Notes: generated by a model not told the origin, from the letters alone. Positions 21,404-33,800 are shown, numbered from the stretch's first letter. The stretch is 64,000 bases of DNA from Cyanidiococcus yangmingshanensis (GCA_013995675.1 VWRR01000007.1:558001-622000); one strand, 5' to 3'. Program-made: numbers and translations.

Positions 21404-24007
21404 CTACGTCCTTTGTGATGCGCGCTCGCTCGAGTCATCCATCCAGCTTGGGGATTGTCGCGGATCAGCATGCTCCATGGCGTTCAACCATTGGACAATG
21501 GTCTGAAAGGAGGGCCGCTCAACGTAGCGTTCCTTCCAGCACTGTTCCATAAGGTGCGCCCATTGTAACGGTACTCTCCACGAGGTTTTGGCTTCGGGGC
21601 CGGCCCGTAGCGGTGGACGTGCGCCCTTGTCGGCCACAGCAAATGCAGCCTGTATTGGCGTCATGCTCGCATATGGAATCTCACCCGAAAAAAATTCCCA
21701 AATCGTGATTCCGAAACTGTAAATGTCCACTTTTTCAGTATATCTTTCGTGGCGAATCATTTCAGGCGCCATCCAGCGATAGGTGCCAGTCTCCGCAGTC
21801 ATGACACCCGCTGATGAAGATGTCGAGGATGATGCGGCAGCCGCAGCTGCCGAACTCAATCCTCGAGCTAAGCCAAAATCTGCAACCTTAACCGTTGGTC
21901 TTCCAAGCGACAGCGGCTTGTCGAGGAGTAGGTTCTGTGATTTCAGATCGCGATGGATAAGGCCACAAGCATGCAGATACGCCATACCCCGTGCTGTATC
22001 ACGTGCAAATGAGACAAGGTCTGCGTGCTGCAAGCGTCTCCAAGTCGGCGACCGTATCGCGTGAAAGACGCTGCCACCAAAACAGAATTCAGTGATAATC
22101 GCGAGCCTCGGAATACGAGGGACTGCACCCAAAAACAGCAGAATATTACTGTGACGAAGTTTGCTTATAACATTGACCTCGTCGCAAAAGCTCTGGATGA
22201 CCGATTCAGCGCCTTTTTCTACGGAAATGACTTTGGCGGCCACGATACTCGCGCGCCATTCTGCCTTGTACAGCTCACTGAAAGCCCCCGACCCTATCTT
22301 CTCCCTGAGCTTGATTTCACCAAAATCAATTTCCCATGACTTTTGTGCGTCACGCAGTTTCGTTTTGAGCACATTGATGCGGTCCCTGGACACATCGAGG
22401 TCGCGCTGAAGCCGGCGAACGAGCTCACGTAGCTCCACCACAGACTCATTCGTATGCGATGCCCGTTCCGCCAAAAAAGGTTCGGCTAAAGCCACGGAGC
22501 TCGTTGTTCGCGCACCAGATGCGATCTCAAGGGTGGTATTCGCGTCACGGGCATCGTGCTCTTCGGCGATATTCTCGGATGGAGCAGTTGAACTGGCGCC
22601 GCTCGTCGTTTCCACATGCTTACGGGGGCGGAAAAACTGACCCGCCTCTAGGCTCACGTCCTCTGCGCGCAGATGCAGACCATAGTGGCGCAAATACCGG
22701 AGGAGAAACGCCCTTGTGGTCATATTCTGTTCATGGGCGATGGCTCTGAGTTTCATGCGCGCCCTGTTCACCAGCACAGTGTGGCGAGTCAAGCGATCCG
22801 TCGGCCGGATCCGTTCACACAGATTCTGGAGCCCGAATATCCACGCCATCAGCTCGTCCTCGGTGACCGCTGCCAAGTCCACCGTGCGCTCATTCAAAAT
22901 GAGGCTGAGGCAGAGCCAGTCCGGATCTGGAATCTTGTCCGCGCCAATCGTTGCAAATACAGAGCTGAACGGTCCGTGAACGATTCGTTCGCAGGTCTCA
23001 AGGCTCACCGAGTGAATTCGGATAGGTTTCTCTGGTTTGCTGTGTGATCGTTCAGGTGTCCCAATTCGGCCTTGCATGTCATGGTTGCTTGAGTGACTCG
23101 CGATGGTGCTTGACCAGCGTAGTTCACGGCTCTCGATGTCGACGCAGACATGTTCGCGCCGTCGACGTCCCGACGAGAACGAATAACGATACAGAACGCT
23201 GCCGTGTCGGAGAAAATCACGGTCGGCGTCGCGACGCGCTTCCAGATACCGCCGGTCGGCAACCTCTCGCGCACGCTGCTCTAAATCCGACAAGGCAATA
23301 TTCGATAGGGATCGTTCAATGCTCTGGGCACGCTGACCTTCAGCGTTTGCAATCGCGGCCGCTGCAGCGACACGCGCCGACGGTGCCTCGGGGACTACGT
23401 CCGCCCTCGCTGCCGTCGTTGCCGATGCATCGGGACGCGTTGGTGGCGTCTCCCCCGTTTTTGAGATTCTGGTCTCTTGATTTGATGGAACCGGCTCTGG
23501 CGGTGCCGTCTCGCCAATCATCACCCGCACCAGGTCATGATAGAGCCGCGAAGCACGGGCATCATCCTCCAGCGTGCCCTCCGAGTCATCTAAGCGAAAA
23601 ATATCCATCACAGAGTCCGACGGAAGCGTAAAGAGCTTTGCAGCAACGATGTTAAACCCATATGCCTTGAGTTTATCGGACAGCTCCGCAAGCAGACCTT
23701 TGCGCTCTCGCCCAATGACCGTCAGTTCTATCGTCTTCATGCCGCCTTTTTGCTCGACCGCGAACTCTACACAAGGTTTCTTCGACAAGACGAACTGACG
23801 CCAAAGCTGATAGTGGTGCAGCGTCACCTCTGCTGGCAACGAAAGGACGTACTCACCCGGTCTTGCACGGCGCACGTGTCCATTGGAGCGCTCCACCTGG
23901 GGTAGTTCCCGTCCAGACGCAGCGTCGCTGGGGAGTTCGTTGTCGTGGTGCTCCACGGCGCCTTCTCGACCTCTCTCCGGCAACGGAACGTTCAACCCCT
24001 TATTCAT
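21404..24007 (-). CDS. ACT-PH-coiled-coil-TKL (Raf-like) protein kinase
   Basis: 867 residues, one intact frame, ATG at 24005-24007. Order: an ACT domain at about 91-165 (ELTVIGRERKGLLAELSDKLKAYG, then NIVAAK); a helical/charged region; a PH-like domain at about 265-402 beginning LRHGSVLYRYSF and ending with the helix TEDELMAWIFGLQNLCERI; a coiled coil at about 520-556; and a complete TKL kinase at about 565-850. Kinase landmarks: IGSGAFSELYKA, VAAK (about K592), HRDLKSQNLLL, VADFGLARG, TYRWMAPE and DIYSFGITIWEF. A short Ala/Ser run sits in the activation loop. Plant ACT kinases (STY8/17/46) share ACT plus TKL and can phosphorylate plastid transit peptides; the inserted PH-like domain, which could bind phosphoinositides, is not known to me from that family. 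Ligand of the ACT domain is unknown. Confidence 0.85.
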   Translation of the reverse strand: MNKGLNVPLPERGREGAVEHHDNELPSDAASGRELPQVERSNGHVRRARPGEYVLSLPAEVTLHHYQLWRQFVLSKKPCVEFAVEQKGGMKTIELTVIGRERKGLLAELSDKLKAYGFNIVAAKLFTLPSDSVMDIFRLDDSEGTLEDDARASRLYHDLVRVMIGETAPPEPVPSNQETRISKTGETPPTRPDASATTAARADVVPEAPSARVAAAAAIANAEGQRAQSIERSLSNIALSDLEQRAREVADRRYLEARRDADRDFLRHGSVLYRYSFSSGRRRREHVCVDIESRELRWSSTIASHSSNHDMQGRIGTPERSHSKPEKPIRIHSVSLETCERIVHGPFSSVFATIGADKIPDPDWLCLSLILNERTVDLAAVTEDELMAWIFGLQNLCERIRPTDRLTRHTVLVNRARMKLRAIAHEQNMTTRAFLLRYLRHYGLHLRAEDVSLEAGQFFRPRKHVETTSGASSTAPSENIAEEHDARDANTTLEIASGARTTSSVALAEPFLAERASHTNESVVELRELVRRLQRDLDVSRDRINVLKTKLRDAQKSWEIDFGEIKLREKIGSGAFSELYKAEWRASIVAAKVISVEKGAESVIQSFCDEVNVISKLRHSNILLFLGAVPRIPRLAIITEFCFGGSVFHAIRSPTWRRLQHADLVSFARDTARGMAYLHACGLIHRDLKSQNLLLDKPLSLGRPTVKVADFGLARGLSSAAAAAASSSTSSSAGVMTAETGTYRWMAPEMIRHERYTEKVDIYSFGITIWEFFSGEIPYASMTPIQAAFAVADKGARPPLRAGPEAKTSWRVPLQWAHLMEQCWKERYVERPSFQTIVQWLNAMEHADPRQSPSWMDDSSERASQRT

Positions 24008-24317
24008 TCACAAATCTGGAGTTAATCTGTATAGAAATTCTCAGGTCACCCCCTTATTCTACCACAAGAGGGTTTGTAGGTCTCCACGAGTCACAACAGC
24101 ACGCTATGCTGGCTGGCGCACCACCTAACACCAGCTCGGAGCGGTGCGCGCCACACCCGTCGATGCGCTCGGTTTCTCGCCAAAACAGACCAGACAAGGT
24201 CACCAAACTTTCCCCACCAATACAAATATAGACCTCCTCCGCTGAGGAAAGAGGAAGCGTCAGCGTTCTTGAGGACGCAGTTACGTCTACAGAGACCCGA
24301 CTACTAACTGGCGGCGT

Positions 24318-24357
24318 GCACGCATGCATGCACCGGCACTTGCGGGCGCATGCGTGC
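24318..24357. repeat. Inverted repeat, 10-bp arms, CATGCATG-rich
   Basis: Arms 24318-24327 (GCACGCATGC) and 24348-24357 (GCATGCGTGC) are perfect reverse complements around a 20-base loop. Lies about 310 bases upstream of the ACT kinase start, where a regulatory site would be plausible. Confidence 0.7.
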
Positions 24358-24905
24358 GCGGATCATCGGCCCGCCGCCGTGGACCAATCTCGCTCGCTCG
24401 TTTGTCGGGCACCGCCGTGATCGAGGAGCGCACGGTCCGTATGCAGAGAACGTTCACGGTTCATGCGTATCCTCAGGGTGCATGTATCCTTGTGAATGGA
24501 GCGCGTTATGGTACCTGTTTTCGAACGGAATGCTTTTGAAGCACCATGGGCGCACGCACCCATTCCTGAGATCGATCCGAAATTCGTTTCGTCTGCTGAT
24601 TAGACGCGGACTGCCCAAGATGATGCTTGCGACACCCGTATCGCTGTTCGTCTTGGTGCTCGACCAGGTGGTACCTAGATCAGAACGAAAACATTTTTCT
24701 TGTCGTGCTGGAAGAGAACGCCATACTTTTCAAGCAACGTTTGGTCACCGAGCGATGATTAGCGTATGCGGCTTTCCGCTCGTCTTTACCTTTCATTTGC
24801 AAGGCGTTGTGCCTATGATCTTCACGTATTTTCAAGTGATATGTCTATTTTTGCCTGAATTTTTATCTTTTCTAAAGACGGCGCGAAGCGCAGTCTCCCA
24901 GCATT

Positions 24906-25219
24906 CTATCGAAGATTTCTGCATCTGGTTCTAGTGAGAAGCATCGATGCTTCGAGACTTGGCATCGAATCACAATTCTCGGGCATTGTTGGCCACGACC
25001 TAGCGAATGCGTGTGCTATTGCGCGCCATCCTCGCTGCAATCCCGAAAAACTGGGTCCGTGCCAAAGAGCTGCTGTGCAAGTCGCATCGCTGTTTGGATT
25101 TGGGCTAGGTCGCTGCCCTCGTCGCGATACCACGTGACTGAACCTGACGGTCTTGAAGATGTAAACTTCCAAAGCAAGTCGTATAGGCCGTTGAAGCAAA
25201 AAAATGTCGGAATCACCAT
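24906..25219 (-). CDS. Possible small gene, unrecognised
   Basis: ATG 25217-25219 opens a 67-codon frame with natural-looking composition (FNGLYDLLWKFTSS, SDLAQIQTAMRLAQQLFG). It stops at 25016, while a neighbouring frame stays open and similar in character to 24906. One indel would join them to about 105 residues. No family recognised; chance is not excluded. Confidence 0.25.
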
Positions 25220-25221
25220 AG

Positions 25222-25471
25222 ATGCTGCCGTCAGCTCCTTTTTCTAGATCAGACGTTGCCTCGACTGTACCTCCGTGCGCTGGAAAAAGCCCTGCGCCGT
25301 GTTAAGGCGACCGATCCTTTTCCGCGATTCGATGATCGCCGTATAGATCACAAAAATCTGTCTCCATCAATGATTGATCCGTTGCCTGCTCTGCTTTGCT
25401 GCATCCGACGTTTCCAGAGCGAAGCTCGAACCTTATGCCGTTCCTTCGACTGCTGTTCACTCGCTCTGTGA
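25222..25471 (+). CDS. Possible small gene, weakly LYR-protein-like
   Basis: ATG 25222 followed by a frame change at a T5 run gives about 80 residues with LPRLYLRALEKALRRVK, which faintly recalls the start of LYR-motif proteins that serve iron-sulfur and respiratory-complex assembly. Evidence is composition and one motif only. It ends 150 bases before TIM17 on the same strand. Confidence 0.2.
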
Positions 25472-25623
25472 AGCATCGATGCTGCGGCCTGCCGAGCGGC
25501 GAATCACACAGCCGGCGCACAATCCTGCATGCATGATTCTCATGCCATCGATTTCAGTCGTGCGTGCGTACTTGTCGCTTTTCGATCGTGTCCGTGTGTG
25601 TCCGTGTCGGGAGAGCCGTGATC

Positions 25624-26325
25624 ATGGCCTCTCCAGGCTCGGCAACGATAGAGCACGCAAGGGAACCATGCCCGGATCGAATTCTCGATGATGTGGGTGG
25701 TGCTTTCTGCATGGGTGCGATCGGAGGCAGCATCTGGCACTTTGTCAAGGGGATGCGCAACTCGCCTCGTGGCCAGCGTTTGCTCGGTGGTGTCGACGCC
25801 GTAAAACTGCGTGCACCTGCTCTTGGTGGAAGTTTTGCGGTCTGGGGAGGGCTCTTTTCTACGTTTGACTGTGCCATAGGAGGTTTACGTGGTGTGGAAG
25901 ACCCTTACAACGCTATCGCGAGTGGCGCGATCACCGGCGGAGTGCTTTCAGCCCGGAGCGGCCTGCGTGCGTCCGCTCGCTCGGCCCTGATCGGCGGCGT
26001 TTTGCTAGCGATTATCGAAGGTCTGGGAATTATGCTGACGAGAATGACCGCAGAAATGGGTCCAACACCTGAAGAGGTGGAGCGTTTGCGGCGAGAGTTT
26101 GCAGAACAGCAGCAGCGACAGCGACTAGAGGGTACGACGGGCGCACGCTCGGTCGAGGGTCTCGCGCAGGCCGCCGACGAGCGTCTCGGCATGGGTGCCC
26201 ACGATATGGTGCTGACGGAGAACTCGGGCGTTCGAAGCGCCCGAGAGGACGCAAGCGCGCGAGGAGGCCATCGTGAGGGCGAGCCCAGTGGCGGAGGGTT
26301 TCTCCGTTCCCTCTTTGGTTCGTGA
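25624..26325 (+). CDS. TIM17: Mitochondrial inner-membrane translocase subunit Tim17
   Basis: 233 residues from ATG 25624 (the upstream in-frame GTG is not used). Tim17 is the channel-associated core of the TIM23 complex, which imports presequence proteins. The diagnostic [21 protein letters not shown] opens the protein, followed by [31 protein letters not shown], and [14 protein letters not shown], giving four hydrophobic helices with GxxxG packing. The core ends near residue 145. A tail of about 90 residues is hydrophilic, starts with a Glu/Gln/Arg-rich helix ([18 protein letters not shown]) and is longer than in yeast Tim17. No break in the frame. Very secure. Confidence 0.96.
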   Translation: MASPGSATIEHAREPCPDRILDDVGGAFCMGAIGGSIWHFVKGMRNSPRGQRLLGGVDAVKLRAPALGGSFAVWGGLFSTFDCAIGGLRGVEDPYNAIASGAITGGVLSARSGLRASARSALIGGVLLAIIEGLGIMLTRMTAEMGPTPEEVERLRREFAEQQQRQRLEGTTGARSVEGLAQAADERLGMGAHDMVLTENSGVRSAREDASARGGHREGEPSGGGFLRSLFGS

Positions 26326-26760
26326 TGTCCTGGCGATCAACAACGCAAACGTTGATCCAAAGGCATATCTGTATCTTGTTGAATCTGGTTCCATGGGTTT
26401 TCCGTTGATCTTGAGGCGAGTCACGGCATTTTCACGGGATGGGATCAAGTTCGGCTCTGCTGGATGTCCTTCAACGAGTGCATCTTCAATTTGAGGCGCC
26501 ACCAGAGTCGAGCCTCGTTCCACAAGTGTCAGGAACGGCCGACGATGGTTGTGTGACTGCTCATGATCAGTTTCTGTTTTTTTGACGGTGCGTCTCGCAG
26601 ACCAGGATGAAGACGTGGGATTGCCAATCCTTTTGATCAACGCGGTATGCAGAGACCGTTTGCACAAGGAACATAGGGCGGTAGACGAAGACGCTGTTCG
26701 ATAACCGCTGTTCTACGCAAATTGAACGAGCCGCGCGAAAACTCTGGCTGCTGCTCGGTA
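26326..26760. other. Intergenic, convergent 3' ends
   Basis: 435 bases between TIM17 (+) and the spliced minus-strand gene. Nothing supported. Confidence 0.4.
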
Positions 26761-27460
26761 TCACCGAGACTTGGCGTCATTCGCTGGCATTGCAACGATG
26801 ATGCGGCTCGAATTGAACAAAGAGCAGTAGTGTGACTTCAGTGTGATAGAACGATATCCTGAAAAAGACATATCCGCATCGAGGACTCGAGCGATACGCT
26901 CCGGCTGTCCAATGTCGAAATGCTGACACCATTGCAACAGATCATCCCATAATCGAGGAAACTGGCACCGAGAAGTGTCTGTAGCGGGCACCATTTCATG
27001 CCAATTTACGTACACCGCGGCTCGTTCACCAGAGAAGCAGTCGCTGGCCTCTAGCTGCTCCAAGTTTGGTATTTGAATCTAGCGATGAGAGAGAGCGGAC
27101 GATCGTAGGTAACCGTCGCAAGGGGTTAGAGTGCGCCCCGCGCCGTCCGCTTCTGCGACTGCTCGTGGGGAGACAGATTTATGCATTGCATTCAGGAGCG
27201 ACATGCATCTGCGTTTGGCTCTACGCATTCAGCCTATGCATGACCTTCGGATTTTGAGAACTCGGTTTATCACCGTTATCTCGAAAGTCAATACTTACGG
27301 GCGGAAGCTTCGATTTAGCAAGCGGGTCGCAAGTATCGTTTACGTGGATTTCGTTGCCCTTGGTCCAAACCGTATGCTTGTTCGATACGCTCGGAAATCG
27401 TCCATTTGTAGGTCGAAGGATTCTGCGTAGCATTAGGTTATTTGGCGGATCTCGTTTCAT
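26761..27460 (-). CDS. Two-exon gene for an unrecognised ~159-residue protein
   Basis: Exon 1 is 27460-27299, ATG at 27458-27460, 54 codons ending KSKLPP. Exon 2 is 27078-26761, 105 codons plus stop. The intron, 27298-27079, is 220 bases and begins GTAAGTAT, has CTAAC at 27129-27125 and ends CTAG 47 bases after the branch A. Both exons are phase 0 and the joined frame is open. Exon 2 alone has no ATG near its start and its frame is closed just upstream by the TAG of the 3' splice site, which supports splicing. The product is soluble, without signal peptide, Trp-containing (VNWHEM, RLWDDLLQWCQHF), and matches no family I know. In an intron-poor genome, a retained intron is notable. Confidence 0.5.
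27079..27298 (-). other. Predicted spliceosomal intron
   Basis: 220 bases, GTAAGTAT donor at 27298, CTAAC branch site at 27129-27125, first AG after the branch at 27080-27079. These match the strict donor and branch consensus of cyanidiophyte introns. Confidence 0.55.
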
Positions 27461-27888
27461 ACCGCAGAGATTGCAGCACAAGGCTATGGTGAGTAGTTCG
27501 TTTTGGTGGCGCTCGTTGCGGAGCTTTGCGTTTTCGTGGAGAATTCAAGGACACGTCATGATTTCATCTCAGGCTCGATCGCTGACCCACCGTCTCTGAC
27601 AAGCGGTGAACCTATCCGGGATCCATTGCGTGCACCTAGGCGGAACGACCGAACCATTTGGTGCACTTGTGCATGATTTTCTCGATCGACACCTCCTCTG
27701 AACCGTCTGCGCAGCATGCCGCGAGACAGAGTTGCTCCGCCATGTCAAGGACAGCCTCGCCGCAACTGACCGAGACCTTCACACACTGGTTTCCAGTCAT
27801 CGGCCATGGCGAAGCGTCAACGAGCGCGGCCGAGCCTGGCCAAGCGACGTTGCTTGAGCCAAGCATTGGCCCAACATCCTGCAGAATA
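27461..27888. other. Intergenic between HIR3 3' end and the spliced gene
   Basis: 428 bases; both neighbours on minus. It should contain the promoter of the spliced gene. Nothing else seen. Confidence 0.35.
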
Positions 27889-30800
27889 TCATTCACGCGC
27901 TCTGCGTCCATGTAGAATTTCCAAACGAGTCGCAGGTCCACTGGGCGCGCAAGCGGATGCTCCTGCCAGTACCTGCGCCATGGTCATTGTCGGGGAATCC
28001 ACAACCGGACGGAAACCAGCCGCAAACGCCAACATGTTCCGCTCAACGACCAACGCCAGACACTCTGCATCCAGTGCGCTAAAGCGTTGCATGCGGCGGG
28101 AAAGCGTGCGCTCCAGTGCTAGCAGCATATCATAGTCGCCAACAGACTCGAGCAGGCGCACATACAAGCCAAAGCATCGGAACTGCCAGTAAGCGAAACT
28201 GTGGTTGTCGTAGATGATCGGCGCAAGAGACAGGTGGTTAGGCGGCACAAGATGCCGATGATTCCACATCAACCAAAAGTAGCCATGACGTGATGCGCTG
28301 GTGGGGTCCACGCGGAACAGCGGACCGAGTGCAGCAATCGCTGTATTGAGATCGCCTCGACCACAATAGATGCCAAGAGCGTAAAGGTAGGCAGCCCGAT
28401 ATGACGGGATTTTGGAGAGTTCTGCCAGCGTCTGACCCAGACCGGGTTCGCAAATCGGCTGGTGAGCCTTGTTGGCGATCGCTCGTCCAACAGTCGAGGC
28501 CGGTGTACCTGCAAGCCCGTTATAGAGCCTGGTTGCTAAGCTCGCCAAGCGATACTCGATCCAAGGCGAATACTGGATATGTGCCTGGCTATGCAGTTGT
28601 TGATGTAGACGTGGCAAGCACGCTTCGTAGCGATCGACGAGCGCCAACATGCGCTCAGCACTCGTACATGGATCGAGTGCTCCATCGCTCGCAGCTCATG
28701 CCATGCAACCACGCTATGTAGTGGAGCAAGAGGACTGTCTCGGCCGTGGCCTCGGTCTCCGTTGACGCTCCAGACGCACTGGACTCAATCTGTGTTCGCA
28801 AAGCGATGACCAGCTTGGGTATCGATGTCCGAACGATGTTCAGTGACGAAATCATCGCTGCCGGAAGGGTATTCCAGGCTGCTTCGGGAAAGTGGAAAGG
28901 TAGCAACAGATACGCACAGAAAAGAGCCTCCCATAGGGCCTGCTGACTTTGGTACGGCCCCGGAAGTGTCGTCCCGGACTCGCACGGCTGCATCCTTTCG
29001 ACGGGCTGTACAGACGTGGCCAGTCGATATGCAGCAACAAGCCAATCAGCGTACTTGTCCAGAATGAACCGGTTGTTGTCTCCAATCAGTTCGGCAGTCT
29101 CCAACGTCAACTGAGCAGCATGCCGCAGGCTTGAGGCCATTGCCAGCGTGAGTTCTGGATCATCCAGGCGAGCCTGGAGCATGCTCGTCTGGCCGGGAAG
29201 GTCATCGTCCGCCAATGTTGTTCGAATGGGTTGCCGATCTGCTGCGACCGATGAAAGCGTTCCTGAGATGGAATGGTTTGGGTGCCCTCCGTCGTCCGGA
29301 CGCGATACGAGATCCATTCTGGGTCGTTGGGAGCCAGTTAGCTCGGTTGTGAACGTCTTTGGCATGCTTGGAGGTGGGCAAGTTCCCGACTCGGTCCGTT
29401 GCCCTACCTCAGCCGCAGATGTTTCCATCGCTGCAGGCGACGCATCTGACGCATTTTCAGAATCATTTCCCTGAAACGTGGTCTTGGTATCCGCCACCTT
29501 TTTCGACAATGTGAGCGCTTGCTCCGAAGCAACACTCAATCCGTCAGCCGCGGAATTGGCGAAGCTCGTTCCAACCAGGCGTTGTTCAGTTGCAGCGCTG
29601 GTCACCGACCGACACGATGCTGCATCCCAACTGGGAATGGTTGACTGTTGGAAATACGGCCACAGCGTCTGAACCACGTCCAGTACTGCTTCAACAAGTT
29701 CGGCGGGGAGAATGCGTGCACGTCGCTCAGGCTCAGCGATGCGTTTGTACTCCAAGTCTAGATACTCCATGAGAAAACGATAATGATACAACACCAAGTC
29801 GCGATACGGAGACGATGGATGCATACGTTTTGTGGGTGTTGCCTTCTGAGCGAGTCTGCGAGTCCATTGCCATAGCGTTCGAATGCGCGGCCTTGAGCGA
29901 CCCACTAGCGCCTCATCGAGTTCTTCCCTGCAAAGATGGAGCATATGTAGGAGCGCTTCCTCCTCGATTGGTTGAATCTCGGACTGCAGGGACTCGATAA
30001 GCAACCATTTGCTGGTATCCGGAACATCAGGTGGACTGGGTCTGAGCCAGATAACCGACCAGTCAATGCCATAGAGAAACTGTAAACACTGAATGCGTTC
30101 CCAGTCGCCTCGTGAGCGTGCCTTCGAGTTCCATTCCACAGGACAGAAGGGACACTCGGCAAGATATCGATCTAGTCCGAGGTCATCCGCAGGTTGCCAT
30201 AGCAAACGGGCGTACAGGCGAATGAGTAGCGCGTACGCCTCTCGCGTACGTTCTGGCACCCGTCGCTGAACCGTTGGGGATACTTGGCGACTTCGACTGG
30301 CCAAAAAATGAAGCAAAAGATGGATGGAGGCACTCGGCGGGAGGACAAGCGCCGTCTCTTGACGCTGCATCAATCCCTGAGCGAGTGCATGCTCCACTCC
30401 GATAACGTATAACGCTAGTACCGAGGCCCACTCGATCACCATGTGCTCGTACAGGCTGCGACCAATCACAGAATCTGCCGGCTCGAACGCAAACAAAAGA
30501 TCCACGAGAGGGGCCAATGCCCTGCCGAGTATGTGATAGAGTTTCTGAAGCACCTCCATGGCGCATGGCTTTTGATCATACACCAGCAAAGTCAGTTGGC
30601 GTCTCAGTTCATGTCCCAAGTCCGCGAGACGACTCCAGAGATGAGGCGATGGCTTCAGGGAGCTCAACAACGCCTCATTCGAGGGCGTTTCCGGCAAAGC
30701 GTGAGCATCGTTTGATCCTTGCCTTGGTAGTTTGTGCCTGCGCACCAAATGAACGAGCTCTTGGGCAGCCAAAAGCGCCGTCCCGCCCTCATACTGAGGA

Positions 30801-33800
30801 AGCACTTGTCCAAGTTGCGCTTGGACGGTGGCCATGGGAGCTCCAACGTACGGCAGCAGGCGATGCAAGACAGCAGATGTGTCTGGAGCATCGGCAGCGC
30901 GGCTCTCGAGTTGCTGCATGAGCTCGTTAAACTCCGCGAATTGAAGCCATTGGAGCATGTCGGTGCTTTGTAGTCGACATTTGGTCGCATTGAATGCAAA
31001 CGAGTCTTCGTTCATCTGATCAGGGTCCATTCCTGCAAACCAGCTATAGTTCAGGAGCGCAAGCTCAGTCAGCCATTCCTGGTCGCTTTGCTCTGACCTC
31101 GCTTCAGCGGAAGCATCCTGGGATTTCTTTGCTGCCACATCGCCTGCCGTGTCAGGTATATGCTGTTCAGCCGTATCGATCCGGTGTTGGCGACGAGTGC
31201 GAACACCCGAACGAGTGCAGGAAACCGCTCGATGCTGCGGACACTGTGATGAGATTCCGACTATTGAGGCCGCCCGAGCCGCAGCATTCTTCACAACGCC
31301 GAGTCCTGAAATCGTTCCAGCGATATCGACGGCATCTCGCTGTGCATCTTCGACATAGCGTTCTAACGATCTAGCCGGGCTTGTCGTCATCGCTACGTTT
31401 CCTCGTCCATGAACAAGTCTCGCCTCCTTCCCAGTCCACGAGCCAAGGTCTCTGGGATCTGCATACACGCGAGGGGCCATGCTCGATGCTGAAACGGGCT
31501 CTTTGGGGACATCATTCTCACGAACCATCGCCATGAGTGCATCTTGGTATCGCAGACGCATTGCCGAACCTTGTTCCAGTCTGGTCACGAATGAATTCGA
31601 TTGCTCATCGTTGGCCAAGCGTTGCTCAGGCGCTTGTTGCAGGTCAACAACTACGTCCTGGTACTGCTGTTGCAGCCGTGGCTTTTCATGCACCACCGAA
31701 ACAGCGTTTGCGTGCTGGACAGAGTCACTGTAGTGATTGTTCGCTGTCTCTCGAGACGAATCGCATTCACTCAGGAGGCGTATTGCTCTCCGGAGCAGCG
31801 AGGTTGAAGACGACCATTGCTTTCGGGTTTGAAGGACCAGGGCATGAAGAAAGAGATGGCGCGCCATCGCTCGCACGTATACCTCGGAAGTGATCTCTGT
31901 ACGGGCACATAGCCTGTCTATCCACAAGCGATTTTTCTGCAGACATTCATCCACCAGCGGCCAGTCCTTGGCACATACAGCGTATTCGAGGAGTGCGAGG
32001 CGACGTCTCGTCCATTGAAGCCATGCAGTGGAGCGTGAAACATCCGCAGTCGCTCCTTGAGCAGGCCCCAAGAGGAACGACACTGGCCGAGTTGTGTAAG
32101 CGCGCTGCCAGAAACGATACAGACTACAAGTCATCGAGGCCGCAGCAGCACGGTGCTTCGTGGGGACCAAAACTGCGAGATCTAGCGCATCAGTAAGTAC
32201 CATCGCGACGAGATCAATAAGCGGAACCGATGTATCACTGTTCTCGGAGTGCTTTCTGGTGTTTTGTTCCTCGATGAGCAACGCTTGGTCTGATGGATTG
32301 CGTGTGTCATCAGAGACTTGCAGGACTGCGGTGATCTCTGTAAGTGCCGCTGGTTGCTCCCAACATGACTGCCCTTGCGCTAGAGCGCCACGTAGTTTGA
32401 TCCGTAATCGCTCCATCGCATCCATCATGGCTGCTCGCTGAGAGCTTAGCGTGTCTGACTCCAGAGGCTCCACGGCAGCATGATTTTCTGGGCCATGGAA
32501 CGCAGTCGAGGAGCTCTGTACCTCATGCATCCGCTGGTCCAGTCCAGAACGCTGACTGGAATCCGACTCATGCCTACGGGAGCGCCGGGTACGTCGAGCT
32601 GGAGACCCGTCCTCCTCCTCGGCCTGAGGCCGTTGCGAACCATTAGGAGCAACTGGGTCGTTACAAGCTTCCGCCCCGAGAGACGATGCAACTTCTGCAG
32701 TCGCGTCGCGTTCCCTTGTTGGTTGTGCTGTCGATTCGGGTTGACTAGCTCGCGCAGACGAACGCGGTGGTTGTTGGTCAACCACTTGTAAGCGATTCTG
32801 CTCCGGAAGGGCCTCCTTCAAGAACTGACTGATACAGGCATCTTTCTCATTCGCTGGCGCTTGAGACGTTGCCTCGATGAAATTCCTTTGAATGCACTCC
32901 TTATTCACCTGAATGGAGACCTTATCCTTGGATTGAGAGGATTCGCGAGGTCCTTGATCGGCCTCAACGTGAACAGGAGATCGGCTCGCCTGAATATACT
33001 GCAGGCTTCCAGGCGATGATTCGAGCGTACTCGATATTTTTTCCTCAGTGCGCTCTGTTTGATCTGCACCGGGCCTGGATAAAAAGCTGGTACGAACACT
33101 CGTTTCCAGATCATGCTCTGGCCTCTTTGTAACTTGTTGACTGCATTCGCTCGCTGCATACCGAGCAGTAGCGAGGACGCTCGTGTTCGGAACATTACTC
33201 TCTCCACTTTGATAGACGAGTGTTATTTTCGTGGCCATCAGCGGTACCCCAGCGTTCGAATTACTAAACTCTTTAACCATGCGAGCGACTTGTTCGAGCA
33301 CTGAAACGAGTTGCGCTCCCTGGAGCTCGCGCCCATCGATATGTATCGTGCGGATTGGGAGATGTGCTCGTCGGAGGTCTTTACAGAGACGACGACGTTT
33401 CTCATCGTGTTCTTTTTCTGTAAGGCCTTTGGAATCCGCGACCGCATGGTCTGTCGTGTCGCCAGTGCCGAGTCGGGCGTCCAGTTGACGTCTCAGGCCC
33501 TGAAGCATGTAGCGCCATACAGGTAGCATATTTTTCGAGCGACTCATGAGGCGACCACTTCTCTCCAACGCAAAACGACACACTCCAAGATGACCCACAT
33601 TGTACGCCATCGCTGCGGCTTTCAACCACACAAGGACCGCGTCCCGCTGGAACCGAAGAGCGTCCGAATACGCCTGGAGCGCCAGCTCACAGTCTCCTTG
33701 TTTCTCGTAAAGTTGACCTAGACTCCAGGCACTAAGGTAGCCCAATCTTTTCAACCACGGAGGTTGAGAAGAGTTTTGCTTCGAAGTATGTTCTGGCGAG

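Larger units (their letters stand above)
24008..25623. other. Intergenic, divergent, with possible small genes
   Basis: 1.6 kb between the ACT kinase (-) and TIM17 (+). Holds a perfect 10-bp inverted repeat (24318-24357) and two back-to-back coding-like stretches around 24906-25471 (listed). A 194-codon plus ORF at 24350 is judged chance. Confidence 0.4.

Noticed and set aside
24350-24934. 194-codon ATG-started plus-strand ORF between ACT kinase and TIM17
   Set aside because: About one such ORF is expected by chance in a window of this size; composition is Cys/Phe/Arg-heavy and no domain is seen.
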